A DNA stretch of 13,198 nt from Schlesneria sp. (lineage in GTDB: Bacteria; Planctomycetota; Planctomycetia; Planctomycetales; Planctomycetaceae), in the NCBI GenBank assembly GCA_025353525.1, contig JANXOO010000909.1:1-13198 (forward strand), written 5' to 3'. The notes below the pieces were generated by a model. It was not told the DNA's origin, ran no database searches, and saw only the letters and a list, made by a program, of their open reading frames with translations. The first letter of the stretch is position 1, and each line of letters starts with the position of its first letter. The translations under genes were made by a program, and so were the position numbers. Below, piece after piece: positions 8,501-13,198 of the stretch.

Positions 8501-10840
8501 CTCGACCCGCAGAGACAATACGTATTGCTGATCAATTCGTCGCTCGGTCAACTGTCGTCGGTCGAACCGACGCTGGTCGAATCGGTTCAACGAGAGGATT
8601 TGCCGGTCGTTGTGGATCAGAAAATCGTCGATCAGGCGACAGAACTGGTTCGTGTGAAATCGCTGTTGACCGCACCGCGTTGGTCGCTGCACAAATTCGC
8701 TCAACAGCAGGGGGCACCGGCATCGGTCAACATCGCCGATCTGACGACGGTTCTCAGTCGCGACGGAACCTACCGGGCACAGGCGCTCTATACGATCAAA
8801 AACCGGACGCGACAATTCCTGGCGCTACAGATGCCGGAAGGGACGGAGTTATTGTCAGTATTCACGGGCGGTCGACCGTCGCGTGCCGTGACTGCAAAGC
8901 TGGCATCGTTAAACGGAGCGTCGGCGCAACTGATCGCACTGCCAAAATCGAGTGCAGCCAGCCTTTCGTTCACGGTCAAGATTGTGTGGCGAGGTCGATT
9001 GGGAAGTGCATTGCCGAAATCGGCCACGCTGGTTCGCGAAGAATTCCCGATCCCCGCTCCGCAGATCCTGAGTCAACAGGAGGACGCCGATTTCGGAATC
9101 CCCGTCGCAAGGACGCGATGGACCGTTTACCTTCCCGATGATCTCGACGGGCAGGCGTCACGTTTGACGGCAAAACACAACCTGTCGCTGTCGGGTGAGA
9201 CGGACAGTCTGTACGGCAACGCGGCTCTTCAGGAGACGAGTGAATTGCTCGGCTATCTGGAGCAGACGATCGAGAACAGTCGTCGTAACAAAAGTCAGAA
9301 TAACATGAAGCAGTTGGGGCTCGCGACATCGAATCTGAAGCAGTTGGAACAGACGCTTCAGGGTTACCGGTCCGGACTGGACGCGGAGTTTTCCAAAAAC
9401 AGAGCGGACGTGTTGAAGCGACTTTCCGATGTCGAAAAACTGGCAAAGGACGAAAGTCAAAAAACGTTCGACTACTTCCGCAATTCGAACCAGCAGCAGT
9501 TAGCGCAGGGGAAAAATTCCATTCAACTGGACGATTTGTCTGATGGGGAATCCATTGCGAATGAACAGCGGCGGTTCCTGAATCTCTCGAATTCAGGTGA
9601 CGGAATTTCGATCGAACACAAATCGGGCGATGTCACGACGAACTTCAATTTCGACTTGAACATCAAGGATTCTGAAGACCTTGCAGAGTCGGCGAAAGCC
9701 GGAGGAAAGCCGATGTCGAAGGCATTGAAGAATCCGGCCAATTTTGAAAACCGGTCCCAACTGCGAAGTACGAACGATGCGAATCTCGATGTGCTGAACA
9801 AAACCGTGACCGATAACAATACTATCCGCATTATAGGAAACGGTATTCAAATTCAGGGAGAGCAGGGAAGCCAGGGCGGTCATTTGAGGTTGCCTGTCTA
9901 CACGAACGGCGGCGCTATTGCGAACGGCGACAATGACATATCCGGTTTTAACGTCAACGGACTTCCCCAGGAGGACTTTTCCGGCATCAATCCCGGAATG
10001 TCCGGTCGAGGAAATCAATTCTTTAAGGGGCTTCAGGGCCCCTATTCGGGCCAGGCAAATCCGATGTTGTCAGGCGAAAATGTCATTTCGTTCAACGGAT
10101 CACAGAGCTACGGACCAGGAGGTGGCGGTGGTGGTGGCATGGGGGGGGGCCAGCAGGGAGGTCGGCGGGCCAGATCAGTCAGGGGTGCGGAAGGGATTTC
10201 AGCCGCGCAAAGAAAATCGAATCTGAACTCGCAATCACAGCCGCAAGGAATGACGATCAACGGTCCCATCGCTGGGTCCGCTACGCCTGATATGAGATTA
10301 CCCGAATCCAAGCCAGAAAATGGCAGAATGAGCGGGACCACGAACTGGCCTGATAGCTACATGGTCGGTCAAACGGGTCGAGCAGCGATTACAGATGCCG
10401 ATCAATTAGTGGCCCTTCAGCAGAACGGTGGACAAGTGGCTGGCTTGGGCGGCGGACAGTCACGTGCCGTGTGGCGGCAAGCGGGGGGACTTTCACTGGA
10501 CATCAACCTGCCCGCTTCGGGCCACAAGCTGGTCTTCACCAAAGCGGGCGGCGATCCGAAACTGGCATTGGCCATCAGGCCGCAAGCGTCGATCCGGTGG
10601 GGAATCAGCCTGGTCTGGTCGGCCGTTTGGGTGCTGATCGGAATCACCGTTCTGGTGACATTACGAAGTGCATCGGGACTCAACCGGCTGATCCATCAGC
10701 TGCCGATGGCTCTGGCGATTTTCGGCGTCATCGGATTCTGCGTTCTGCCATCGCCCCTGAATGCTGCAAGCTTTGCTCTCTTTCTGGTGAGTACTGTCAT
10801 CACGGCCTGGAAGCGGTTTTCTCCAGCAATTGCCGGATGA
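2513..10840 (+). CDS. Giant two-module membrane-anchored envelope protein (2775 aa), fusion of two paralogous modules
   Basis: ATG start with GAGG 8 bases upstream; residues 1-27 look like a signal peptide (hydrophobic core 12-20, possible cleavage VTA-QS). Module 1: IPF at 44-46, VLLTKAKF at 60-67, beta-rich region, TLPKGSTLW (820-828) followed by VDGRP, EQKWDLYYPD (914-923), helices about 965-983 and 988-1007, the pilin-like PSVQQAR (1008-1014), a Pro/charged linker, SLAIDFVPPAG (1161-1171), helices 1205-1219, 1226-1246 and 1249-1273. A signal-peptide-like segment (1289-1308, ending SPAAA) opens module 2: VIPF (1329-1332), VFLSHEQF (1344-1351), beta-rich region, QMPEGTELL (2106-2114) followed by GGRP, RTRWTVYLPD (2200-2209), RRNKSQNNMKQLGLA (2257-2271), a heptad-like stretch to about 2325, an Asn/Gln/Gly-rich linker, SLDINLPASG (2661-2670), helices 2697-2717, 2731-2746 and 2751-2766. 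Charges after the helices (FRKKGK, FLRR, HGCRCCR, KR at the end) fit both large regions being extracytoplasmic. No catalytic motif is seen; a scaffold, adhesion or assembly role would be a guess. The reading frame is certain, the function unknown. Confidence 0.93.
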   Translation: MNKTCLNNFWCGLILFLVAASPMSVTAQSRDPIADLAEARRIFIPFEDLDVVMERDKQGVLLTKAKFDVLMTQASANAEKNAIPAGVPVVVTGADYAARIVGDQLLISVTVDVTRFDDDWRESRFSLQRLAVEQALFDDVPALTSRHPDGTVSLFTESRGKHTLKLQLSTELNALGSDQVAAFAMLGAPSGTLTLSLPAGKRLLIGNLQLERPAPLDQVADYKIAVGGLGGLQLRVTDRAAENSSDALTFASTGYGLHVAPGEVTWHALTTLQIFGKPVDRLTFSIPRTLEIADIAATGLESWDLTDDGNDPLRTNISLTFGQAFDGTRKISFKGVMAVETGKTWAVPPLRITNATSHIGQVMIQYPAGVRLRVEETAGVRRATHEQKPAADMPDDLSQFNATEFLRFDVWQPDFTLRLTTQPKQREVQSAVAVVLDVNATGLELQAALSVETRFAPLFELDIRLPAEWQVLSALRDDKALKWQMVGLDEAGVNQVRILLDPPIAAEASGQIRLSLRRDVEGWPVESDPVTVNLPELFLPQSSLSEGAFVIRGDDDLDLVAYDTAGLDPQPLKAAFERLRFQSQDTRYAGKLRVTRKPSRVAAQTITFGRIDPQTYHAFIQSVVEVQGGGVRTIAVALPESAGTSIRFECPGPRIVEQKPAAPRNGERVWTLQFDQRLRGQALIVCDLELPRGDTKEFVVPQCRFVDAERQNGFMAVEAGGEQRLTISANDASGIALPEVDPLELPNVFYMPKERIVSVLRAAAPGAILTLSEQKFEKLPVTTAICPLLQISSILGRTGELQHRATFALNAVGVQGLHVTLPKGSTLWATLVDGRPVEVRRNDNVYLVPVTSAVNDISMQNQNDSPVPDGLRMLQLFYRSEVAAVSQFGTLAQDPPLLTVESGQRTALPVEVLEQKWDLYYPDETRLVESRSPLEPRQPLDRTSMLGNWNSNLRIPTLVDLGRQLLVVIVAIGLVALLIYGFRKKGKLVSIVVASCLVMAVLVALALPSVQQARYSSEKSASSGHTRAGTDKLYETSNDAPMAPPSAAPSTEQWQRAGLKSESPPPPGFSMPQQPRPAEELSKHIVRNRTRISGEGVDPFAKEDHPEKNDAKESTRLGVEVAQDEVPHNERVMVKGKIDHDFDDAESEAMIDQVRGLGLLSLAIDFVPPAGSREKTFHYVGSDSSVTGIPLEVDYVDRHSGAALRVFVMALVAMIGWFLRRASLPVRIGLATIGFAVPLAMFPLVPIGWQVALDGVVCGTLVAVVMWLMCALIHGCRCCRPGLVQLAGKPAAIALLLAMALIESPAAAEDQQAATAQPASGIKPPMTLVIPFDAGTEPLASERVFLSHEQFLQLYRLANPDKVTKQTAPNAGGICEAIYAAKLVRNEQRPDESVVEVIARYAVTSYTDGQLIVELPVGPVAAREAKLDGQSAALISSPGCFKVAVSKPGLHVIDFAFDVPAKLSGTTGSFSLPLLPVPAGKLVLELPGKDLSIRVNGSSTIFRRVTQETAQSLEFPIDKGGEIAIAWQPQQAQGAATAVVHVDSVEAITLTDAGAAVSHGFAWRVRQGGIADVSLTLPDSLRLQAVNGPDVGGWELQGDGAARKLRIIFRRNVTDQTRLTIETFLDVKIATAATTIAVPQIAPLEVTNEIGQVAVFAGNQFSVRTEQVESLSQIDSDKFTTQIPVSRPNVAPQLAYRFSKRPFILNLRASRQESQAHVTSQQAAFVTLRKQQLTTRLRYHLTGAPRSSLSVALPANFVLLDVQATGLRDYYVAKETVGSTLTIELKSPRLGLTEVIIGGFVARDNATASIVFPQPLDATRLESAAAVWLDEGFAGTLESFDSWRSVDAAQVSAELRAVRPDQLAQFAFASTNTSPAFISLNLKQSTPKLSANGLSMVTVTDVAVIYTLALQWQIDAARTDTLTLTTPDWLAGKLDFQGDGMREATHADAGNNRTRWTISLRSPVSGKYFATATATLPPAATEVLAPPLVFEHEQKPLDPQRQYVLLINSSLGQLSSVEPTLVESVQREDLPVVVDQKIVDQATELVRVKSLLTAPRWSLHKFAQQQGAPASVNIADLTTVLSRDGTYRAQALYTIKNRTRQFLALQMPEGTELLSVFTGGRPSRAVTAKLASLNGASAQLIALPKSSAASLSFTVKIVWRGRLGSALPKSATLVREEFPIPAPQILSQQEDADFGIPVARTRWTVYLPDDLDGQASRLTAKHNLSLSGETDSLYGNAALQETSELLGYLEQTIENSRRNKSQNNMKQLGLATSNLKQLEQTLQGYRSGLDAEFSKNRADVLKRLSDVEKLAKDESQKTFDYFRNSNQQQLAQGKNSIQLDDLSDGESIANEQRRFLNLSNSGDGISIEHKSGDVTTNFNFDLNIKDSEDLAESAKAGGKPMSKALKNPANFENRSQLRSTNDANLDVLNKTVTDNNTIRIIGNGIQIQGEQGSQGGHLRLPVYTNGGAIANGDNDISGFNVNGLPQEDFSGINPGMSGRGNQFFKGLQGPYSGQANPMLSGENVISFNGSQSYGPGGGGGGGMGGGQQGGRRARSVRGAEGISAAQRKSNLNSQSQPQGMTINGPIAGSATPDMRLPESKPENGRMSGTTNWPDSYMVGQTGRAAITDADQLVALQQNGGQVAGLGGGQSRAVWRQAGGLSLDINLPASGHKLVFTKAGGDPKLALAIRPQASIRWGISLVWSAVWVLIGITVLVTLRSASGLNRLIHQLPMALAIFGVIGFCVLPSPLNAASFALFLVSTVITAWKRFSPAIAG
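5531..5551 (+). other. Pilin/DUF1559-like motif fragment A (LPSVQQAR) after a helix in module 1
   Basis: Residues 1007-1014 of the giant protein read LPSVQQAR directly after a hydrophobic helix (988-1007, ending VLVALA). This closely resembles the end of the N-terminal helix of planctomycete DUF1559 pilin-like proteins, where a helix ends in LLPAVQQAREAARR. The family resemblance is recalled from general knowledge. Here the usual continuation is replaced by YSSEKSASSG and a Pro-rich linker, and the helix is internal, without a prepilin peptidase site at a protein N-terminus. Confidence 0.5.
6356..6436 (+). other. Internal signal-peptide-like segment at the module 1/module 2 junction
   Basis: Residues 1282-1308 of the giant protein have the three-part look of a Sec signal peptide: a Lys at 1289, a hydrophobic core of Ala/Leu/Ile (1291-1302), and a small-residue end SPAAA before Glu-Asp at 1309-1310. 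It follows the end of the module 1 helix block and comes just before the N-terminal motif of module 2. It may be a relic of the formerly separate second protein, and may still work as a membrane helix or be cut by signal peptidase. A TTG at 6368 (Leu1286) and ATGs at 6308 and 6317 could in principle start an internal product, but none has a strong Shine-Dalgarno. Confidence 0.6.
9269..9478 (+). other. Pilin/DUF1559-like motif fragment B plus heptad-like segment in module 2
   Basis: Residues 2257-2271 (RRNKSQNNMKQLGLA) resemble the 'RRxQCxNNLKQIGLA' signature that follows the N-terminal helix in DUF1559 proteins (recalled family pattern). Residues 2265 to about 2325 then carry Leu/Val/Phe at heptad-like spacing among many Lys, Glu, Asp and Gln, suggesting a short helical coiled-coil stretch. 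A 12-bp direct repeat, TGAAGCAGTTGG, occurs at 9306-9317 and 9336-9347, a 30-base period that encodes KQL twice, ten residues apart. Confidence 0.45.
10118..10153 (+). repeat. Gly-codon run with a G9 homopolymer in the low-complexity linker
   Basis: The linker between the helical stretch and the C-terminal helices of the giant protein (about residues 2330-2655) is rich in Asn, Gln, Gly and Ser. It contains seven consecutive Gly (2536-2542), Met2543 and three more Gly. At DNA level GGT/GGC codons are followed by nine G in a row at 10141-10149. Such a run is prone to slippage. A +1 or -1 change would remove the conserved SLDINLP motif and the last three helices. The frame given here reads through intact. 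Confidence 0.75.
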
Positions 10841-11021
10841 AATTCGCGCGGCGCGACTGTTTCGATCGGAATCCTTCCCGTTGATATTGTCCCGTGAGTC
10901 GTCAATCATCGCCGCACCGAGGCGAGCTTGGCAGGGGTGATGACATTTTTCGAGTACGTCCAATTCGTGCCCTTCGGGTGTCTGACATTGCGATCCAATT
11001 CCGTTGCCGCGTTTGATGCGA
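10841..11021. other. Convergent intergenic region with a weak hairpin
   Basis: This 181-base gap separates the TGA of the giant gene from the stop codon of the WD40 gene, which runs the other way. Right after the stop is a GC-rich near-palindrome, TCGCGCGGCGCGA (10844-10856), able to form a 5-bp stem with a 3-base loop. The following bases, CTGTTTCG, are only a poor T tract, so a terminator is possible but unproven. No clear terminator for the minus-strand gene and no gene of its own is seen. Confidence 0.35.
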
Positions 11022-12014
11022 TCAATCAGTTCGAGTGCTGGACGACTTCGGGCCGGAATGGACTTTTACTTGTGGTGCGGGCCAGAGGTGAACTTTGTTG
11101 TCGTCACCCGCCGCTGCCAGTTGTGCGTCGTCGGGCGAGAATGCGACATCATTGACCCAATTGGCATGGCTCTCGAATGTCGCGATCTCTTCGTCATTCG
11201 AAAGGTCCCAAACTTTGACGGAGCCATCGTCGCTGGCAGTCGCCAGCAATGTTCCGTCGTACGAGAATGCAATCCCTTTCACGGGTCCATCGTGACCGGT
11301 CAGTGTTGCCGTCAATTCTCCCGTTGCCGCCTCCCACAATTTAATCGATTCGTCGTGGCTGGCGGAGGCGATCAGCGTACCATCCGGCGAGTATGCAACC
11401 GCGTTGACCGTATCCGCGTGGCCTTTGAGCGTGTGAACCACGTGATGTGTGCCAGTGCTCCAGATACGGACGGTGTTATCCGAACCGCCCGAAACGAGGA
11501 ATTTGCCGTTCGGTGCAAACGCGACACCATTTACCGAATCCGTGTGACCCTTGAGCGTCGCCAGTTCCGTTCCGGTTGTTGCGTCCCAAATTCTGACGGT
11601 GTCATCATCGCTTCCCGTCGCGAGCCATTTTGAATCGTGATTGAATGCAACGCAATTCAAGGGATCGCTGTGTTTGGACAAAATATGCAGGAGTTTCCCC
11701 GTTTCGGCATCCCAAATCCTGGCAGAATGGTCCGCACTCGCCGTGGCGATTCGTGTCCCGTCGGGAGAACAGGCGACTGCCATCACCGGTTCGGAGTGTC
11801 CCTTGAGCGTCAATTTCAATTGTCCGGATTTTGGATCGACAATTCGTACGGTCCCATCGTCACTGGCGGAGGCGAGTCGATCGGCATCCGGGGAATAAGC
11901 CACGGAGTTGACGGCACCGTTATGTCCTTCGATCGTTTGTTTGACCGAGTCGTCCGGCGGATTGGCTCCCCAAACCGCGATGAGCAGGATCGACGACTTC
12001 CACAGCTCCAGCAT
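11022..12014 (-). CDS. Secreted seven-repeat WD40 beta-propeller protein
   Basis: 330 residues from the ATG at 12014-12012. That start is preferred over upstream in-frame TTG/ATG codons (12053 and after) because GGAG (12024-12021) sits 6 bases before it and the resulting N-terminus looks like a short signal peptide (core SSILLIAVWGA, possible cleavage before NPPDD). Seven WD40 repeats follow at an exact period of 42 residues, with their GH/KH/SH histidines at 31, 73, 115, 157, 199, 241 and 283. Typical blades read LKGHTDSVNGVAF ... SDNTVRIW. Repeat 1 ends in IVD instead of IWD, and the last ends in LWP. Seven blades are enough for one closed propeller, and there is no kinase or other attached domain. 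Propellers of this type serve as protein-binding platforms; the partner is unknown. It lies 73 bases downstream of the small secreted-protein gene on the same strand, so the two probably share a transcript. Confidence 0.93.
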   Translation of the reverse strand: MLELWKSSILLIAVWGANPPDDSVKQTIEGHNGAVNSVAYSPDADRLASASDDGTVRIVDPKSGQLKLTLKGHSEPVMAVACSPDGTRIATASADHSARIWDAETGKLLHILSKHSDPLNCVAFNHDSKWLATGSDDDTVRIWDATTGTELATLKGHTDSVNGVAFAPNGKFLVSGGSDNTVRIWSTGTHHVVHTLKGHADTVNAVAYSPDGTLIASASHDESIKLWEAATGELTATLTGHDGPVKGIAFSYDGTLLATASDDGSVKVWDLSNDEEIATFESHANWVNDVAFSPDDAQLAAAGDDNKVHLWPAPQVKVHSGPKSSSTRTD

Positions 12015-12057
12015 GTAACTCTCCAGGCAAGTCATCGACATCGAGAAGATCAACGAT

Positions 12058-12103
12058 CGATGAATTCTTAACGACGACGATGAATTCTTAACGACGACGA
12101 TGA
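12058..12103. repeat. Perfect 20-bp tandem duplication over the 3' end of the small gene
   Basis: The unit TGAATTCTTAACGACGACGA occurs at 12061-12080 and again at 12081-12100. Identity extends 3 bases on each side, giving 46 bases (2.3 copies) with a 20-base period. On the minus strand the unit contains the last Arg codons and the TAA stop (12090-12088) of the small gene. The second copy therefore lies just past the stop, in the 73-base gap before the WD40 gene. The length is not a multiple of three, but the stop in the first copy keeps the protein end unchanged. It looks like a recent replication-slippage duplication. Confidence 0.9.
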
Positions 12104-12576
12104 TGATGCGGATGCAAAACCGTATGGTTCATCATGTGTGGAAAATACCGATTCGTGCCGGAGCGCACGACATGACCGCTCGCTCTTGAATGAGTCAGGA
12201 TCTGGATTGCCGACGTATTGGCACCAGTCGTGGTCAATCTGACGCGTACCCCGCGTTGCAGCGACGTCGGGTTGCCAGGAGTGCCATTGTAGTTCACTAA
12301 ACGCGTGTTGTTCGTCGCGACAAATTCATGCCCCGGATTCGTTTTGGGGGTGACTTTTTGTCCGTTGGCCACAATCTTGACGTTCTGTGGCGTCTTCAAA
12401 AAAATGGAACCACCACCATTGTTGTATTTGACGTTTAAGATTTGCCCCGTTACGACTCGCGGAGTGTTCGCCGCGTTATTCTTTTTGACCCCTTTCGCCG
12501 CCTCGACATTTCCGGCAGCACTCACAAAAATAATCGCTGCGATCACGATCCCCAAATTGATACGCTCATTTTTCAC
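12088..12576 (-). CDS. Small secreted protein with His/Arg-rich C-terminus, function unknown
   Basis: The start is the GTG at 12576-12574, chosen over a longer open frame (to 12639) because AAGGGAG (12590-12584) lies 7 bases before it and the protein then begins with a clean signal peptide: KNER, a hydrophobic core at residues 8-21, and a possible cleavage after VEA at 26. The protein has 162 residues, about 136 after cleavage. The middle (about 40-128) has a short beta-strand pattern, VVTGQILNVKY, SIFLKTPQNVKIV and VRVRLTTTG, reminiscent of small OB-like or DUF5666-type beta domains; that likeness is weak. The tail is basic and His-rich, ending HPHHHRRR, and could bind metal or an acidic partner (inference). 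It lies directly upstream of the WD40 gene on the same strand and is probably co-transcribed with it. No family is recognised with certainty. Confidence 0.8.
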   Translation of the reverse strand: MKNERINLGIVIAAIIFVSAAGNVEAAKGVKKNNAANTPRVVTGQILNVKYNNGGGSIFLKTPQNVKIVANGQKVTPKTNPGHEFVATNNTRLVNYNGTPGNPTSLQRGVRVRLTTTGANTSAIQILTHSRASGHVVRSGTNRYFPHMMNHTVLHPHHHRRR

Positions 12577-12612
12577 GTCGGTTCTCCCTTCTGACACCGA
12601 GTCACCCGTGCC

Positions 12613-12648
12613 GTATCCGACCCTGTGATTTCCCGTCACGACGGATAC
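12613..12648. promoter_or_regulatory. Nested inverted repeats upstream of the small secreted-protein gene
   Basis: GTATCCG (12613-12619) and CGGATAC (12642-12648) are perfect 7-bp inverted repeats 22 bases apart. Overlapping them is CCGTC-AC-GACGG (12633-12644), a 5-bp inverted repeat with a 2-base centre. They sit 37-72 bases upstream of the GTG start on the minus strand, where an operator or a leader hairpin could be. No convincing -35/-10 pair is visible nearby. Chance is a real alternative. Confidence 0.3.
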
Positions 12649-13198
12649 ACAAATTCAAGTCACTACAGTATTCAACATCGCAGCCAGGCGAGCGGACCTT
12701 GTATTTCAAGGAATCTGTCGAAGAAGTAACGAAATCAGTCGCAATTCGCCATGCCGCGTCAAGTCGCAATTGGCTTTCCTGAAGTGGGCTCGCCTGGTTT
12801 GATGAAAACTGCAAATGAATACTGAAAAACATGTTGCGCTATTGAAACCGGGAGTCTGATGAAAGCGAAATCGAGAAAGCAGGACAAATTGCCTTTTCGC
12901 ACCTCTGCGTCAGGTATTGCGGCTGCATGCGGGAACCTTGGTTGTGCGTTTTCCGCTAAGCGAACAAGGTATAACGACACGTCAAAATGGCAGCGAACGC
13001 CAAGGCCGATATCACGAGAATGATGACAATCGTCACGGGTGCAATCCCGTTTTGCGAACATCAACTTAGCGATTACACAGCGGTTTTCGCGATTTCGGCT
13101 TGGGGTTCAACTTTGCAGGACATCGGGCGCGGCGTCCATTTCCAATCGGCGAGGTGGTTTTTCCTGGTCCAAGATCGCATCTGTTGAACTCGCTCGTC
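12649..13198. other. Region without a convincing gene; possible partial gene at the right edge
   Basis: No open frame here has both a good start signal and a protein-like composition. Three weak candidates were seen. (1) On the minus strand, a frame open from the window edge to TAA at 13075-13073 (42 residues, ending AEIAKTAV) could be the 3' end of a gene outside the window; another minus-strand frame is also open over this short span, so this is not decisive. (2) On the plus strand, a 54-residue basic ORF (12859-13023) has GGGAG four bases before its ATG. (3) On the minus strand, a 26-residue, almost wholly hydrophobic ORF runs from GTG at 13036 to TAG at 12956. Candidates 2 and 3 overlap on opposite strands, so at most one is likely real. 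No RNA gene or repeat array is seen. Confidence 0.4.

Noticed and set aside
10844..10856. Strong intrinsic terminator after the giant gene
   Set aside because: The palindrome gives only a 5-bp stem with a tiny loop and is followed by CTGTTTCG rather than a T run; recorded only as a weak hairpin.
11004..11633. 209-residue plus-strand open frame
   Set aside because: It is the antisense of the WD40 gene, whose seven regular 42-residue repeats leave no doubt about the coding strand; the apparent periodicity just mirrors those repeats.
12759..13064. 101-residue minus-strand open frame
   Set aside because: No Shine-Dalgarno, mixed composition with no domain pattern, and it overlaps other equally weak candidates on both strands.
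12987..13187. 66-residue plus-strand open frame
   Set aside because: No ribosome-binding site before its ATG and no recognisable protein features.

Overview
The window looks like chromosomal DNA of a planctomycete (Planctomycetota, probably Planctomycetaceae). The reasons are very long secreted/membrane proteins of a kind common in that phylum, pilin-type (DUF1559-like) fragments such as PSVQQAR and RRNKSQNNMKQLGLA, a secreted all-WD40 protein, and moderate-to-high GC with no sign of foreign DNA. The phylum call is inferred from these sequence traits; no species can be named.

The plus strand carries two large genes one after the other. The first is cut off by the left edge (1-2372; 789 residues visible). 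The second (2513-10840) encodes one protein of 2775 residues. Both belong to the same unnamed family. The giant protein is two family members fused head to tail: each half starts with a signal-peptide-like segment, has an N-terminal 'IPF ... KxF' motif, a long beta-rich extracytoplasmic region, two C-terminal landmark motifs, an 'SLxIxxP..G' motif and a block of three membrane helices. Landmark spacings are identical in the halves (776 and 95 residues), and a signal-peptide-like sequence ending in SPAAA survives at the junction. The visible part of the first gene shows the same C-terminal landmarks and a three-helix block. The locus is therefore a cluster of three paralogous modules, two of them in one polypeptide. 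Positive-inside charges fit both big modules lying outside the cytoplasmic membrane.

On the minus strand, converging on the giant gene, lies a probable two-gene unit. A small secreted protein with a His/Arg-rich tail (12088-12576) is followed after 73 bases by a secreted seven-repeat WD40 beta-propeller (11022-12014). Both have good Shine-Dalgarno sequences that fix starts inside longer open frames. A perfect 20-bp tandem duplication covers the small gene's stop codon.

The right end (12640-13198) has no convincing gene; it holds an inverted repeat upstream of the small gene, weak small-ORF candidates and perhaps the 3' end of a gene cut by the window edge. No RNA gene, CRISPR array, transposase or attachment site was seen. 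All products here are predicted to act in the cell envelope; their biochemical functions are unknown.
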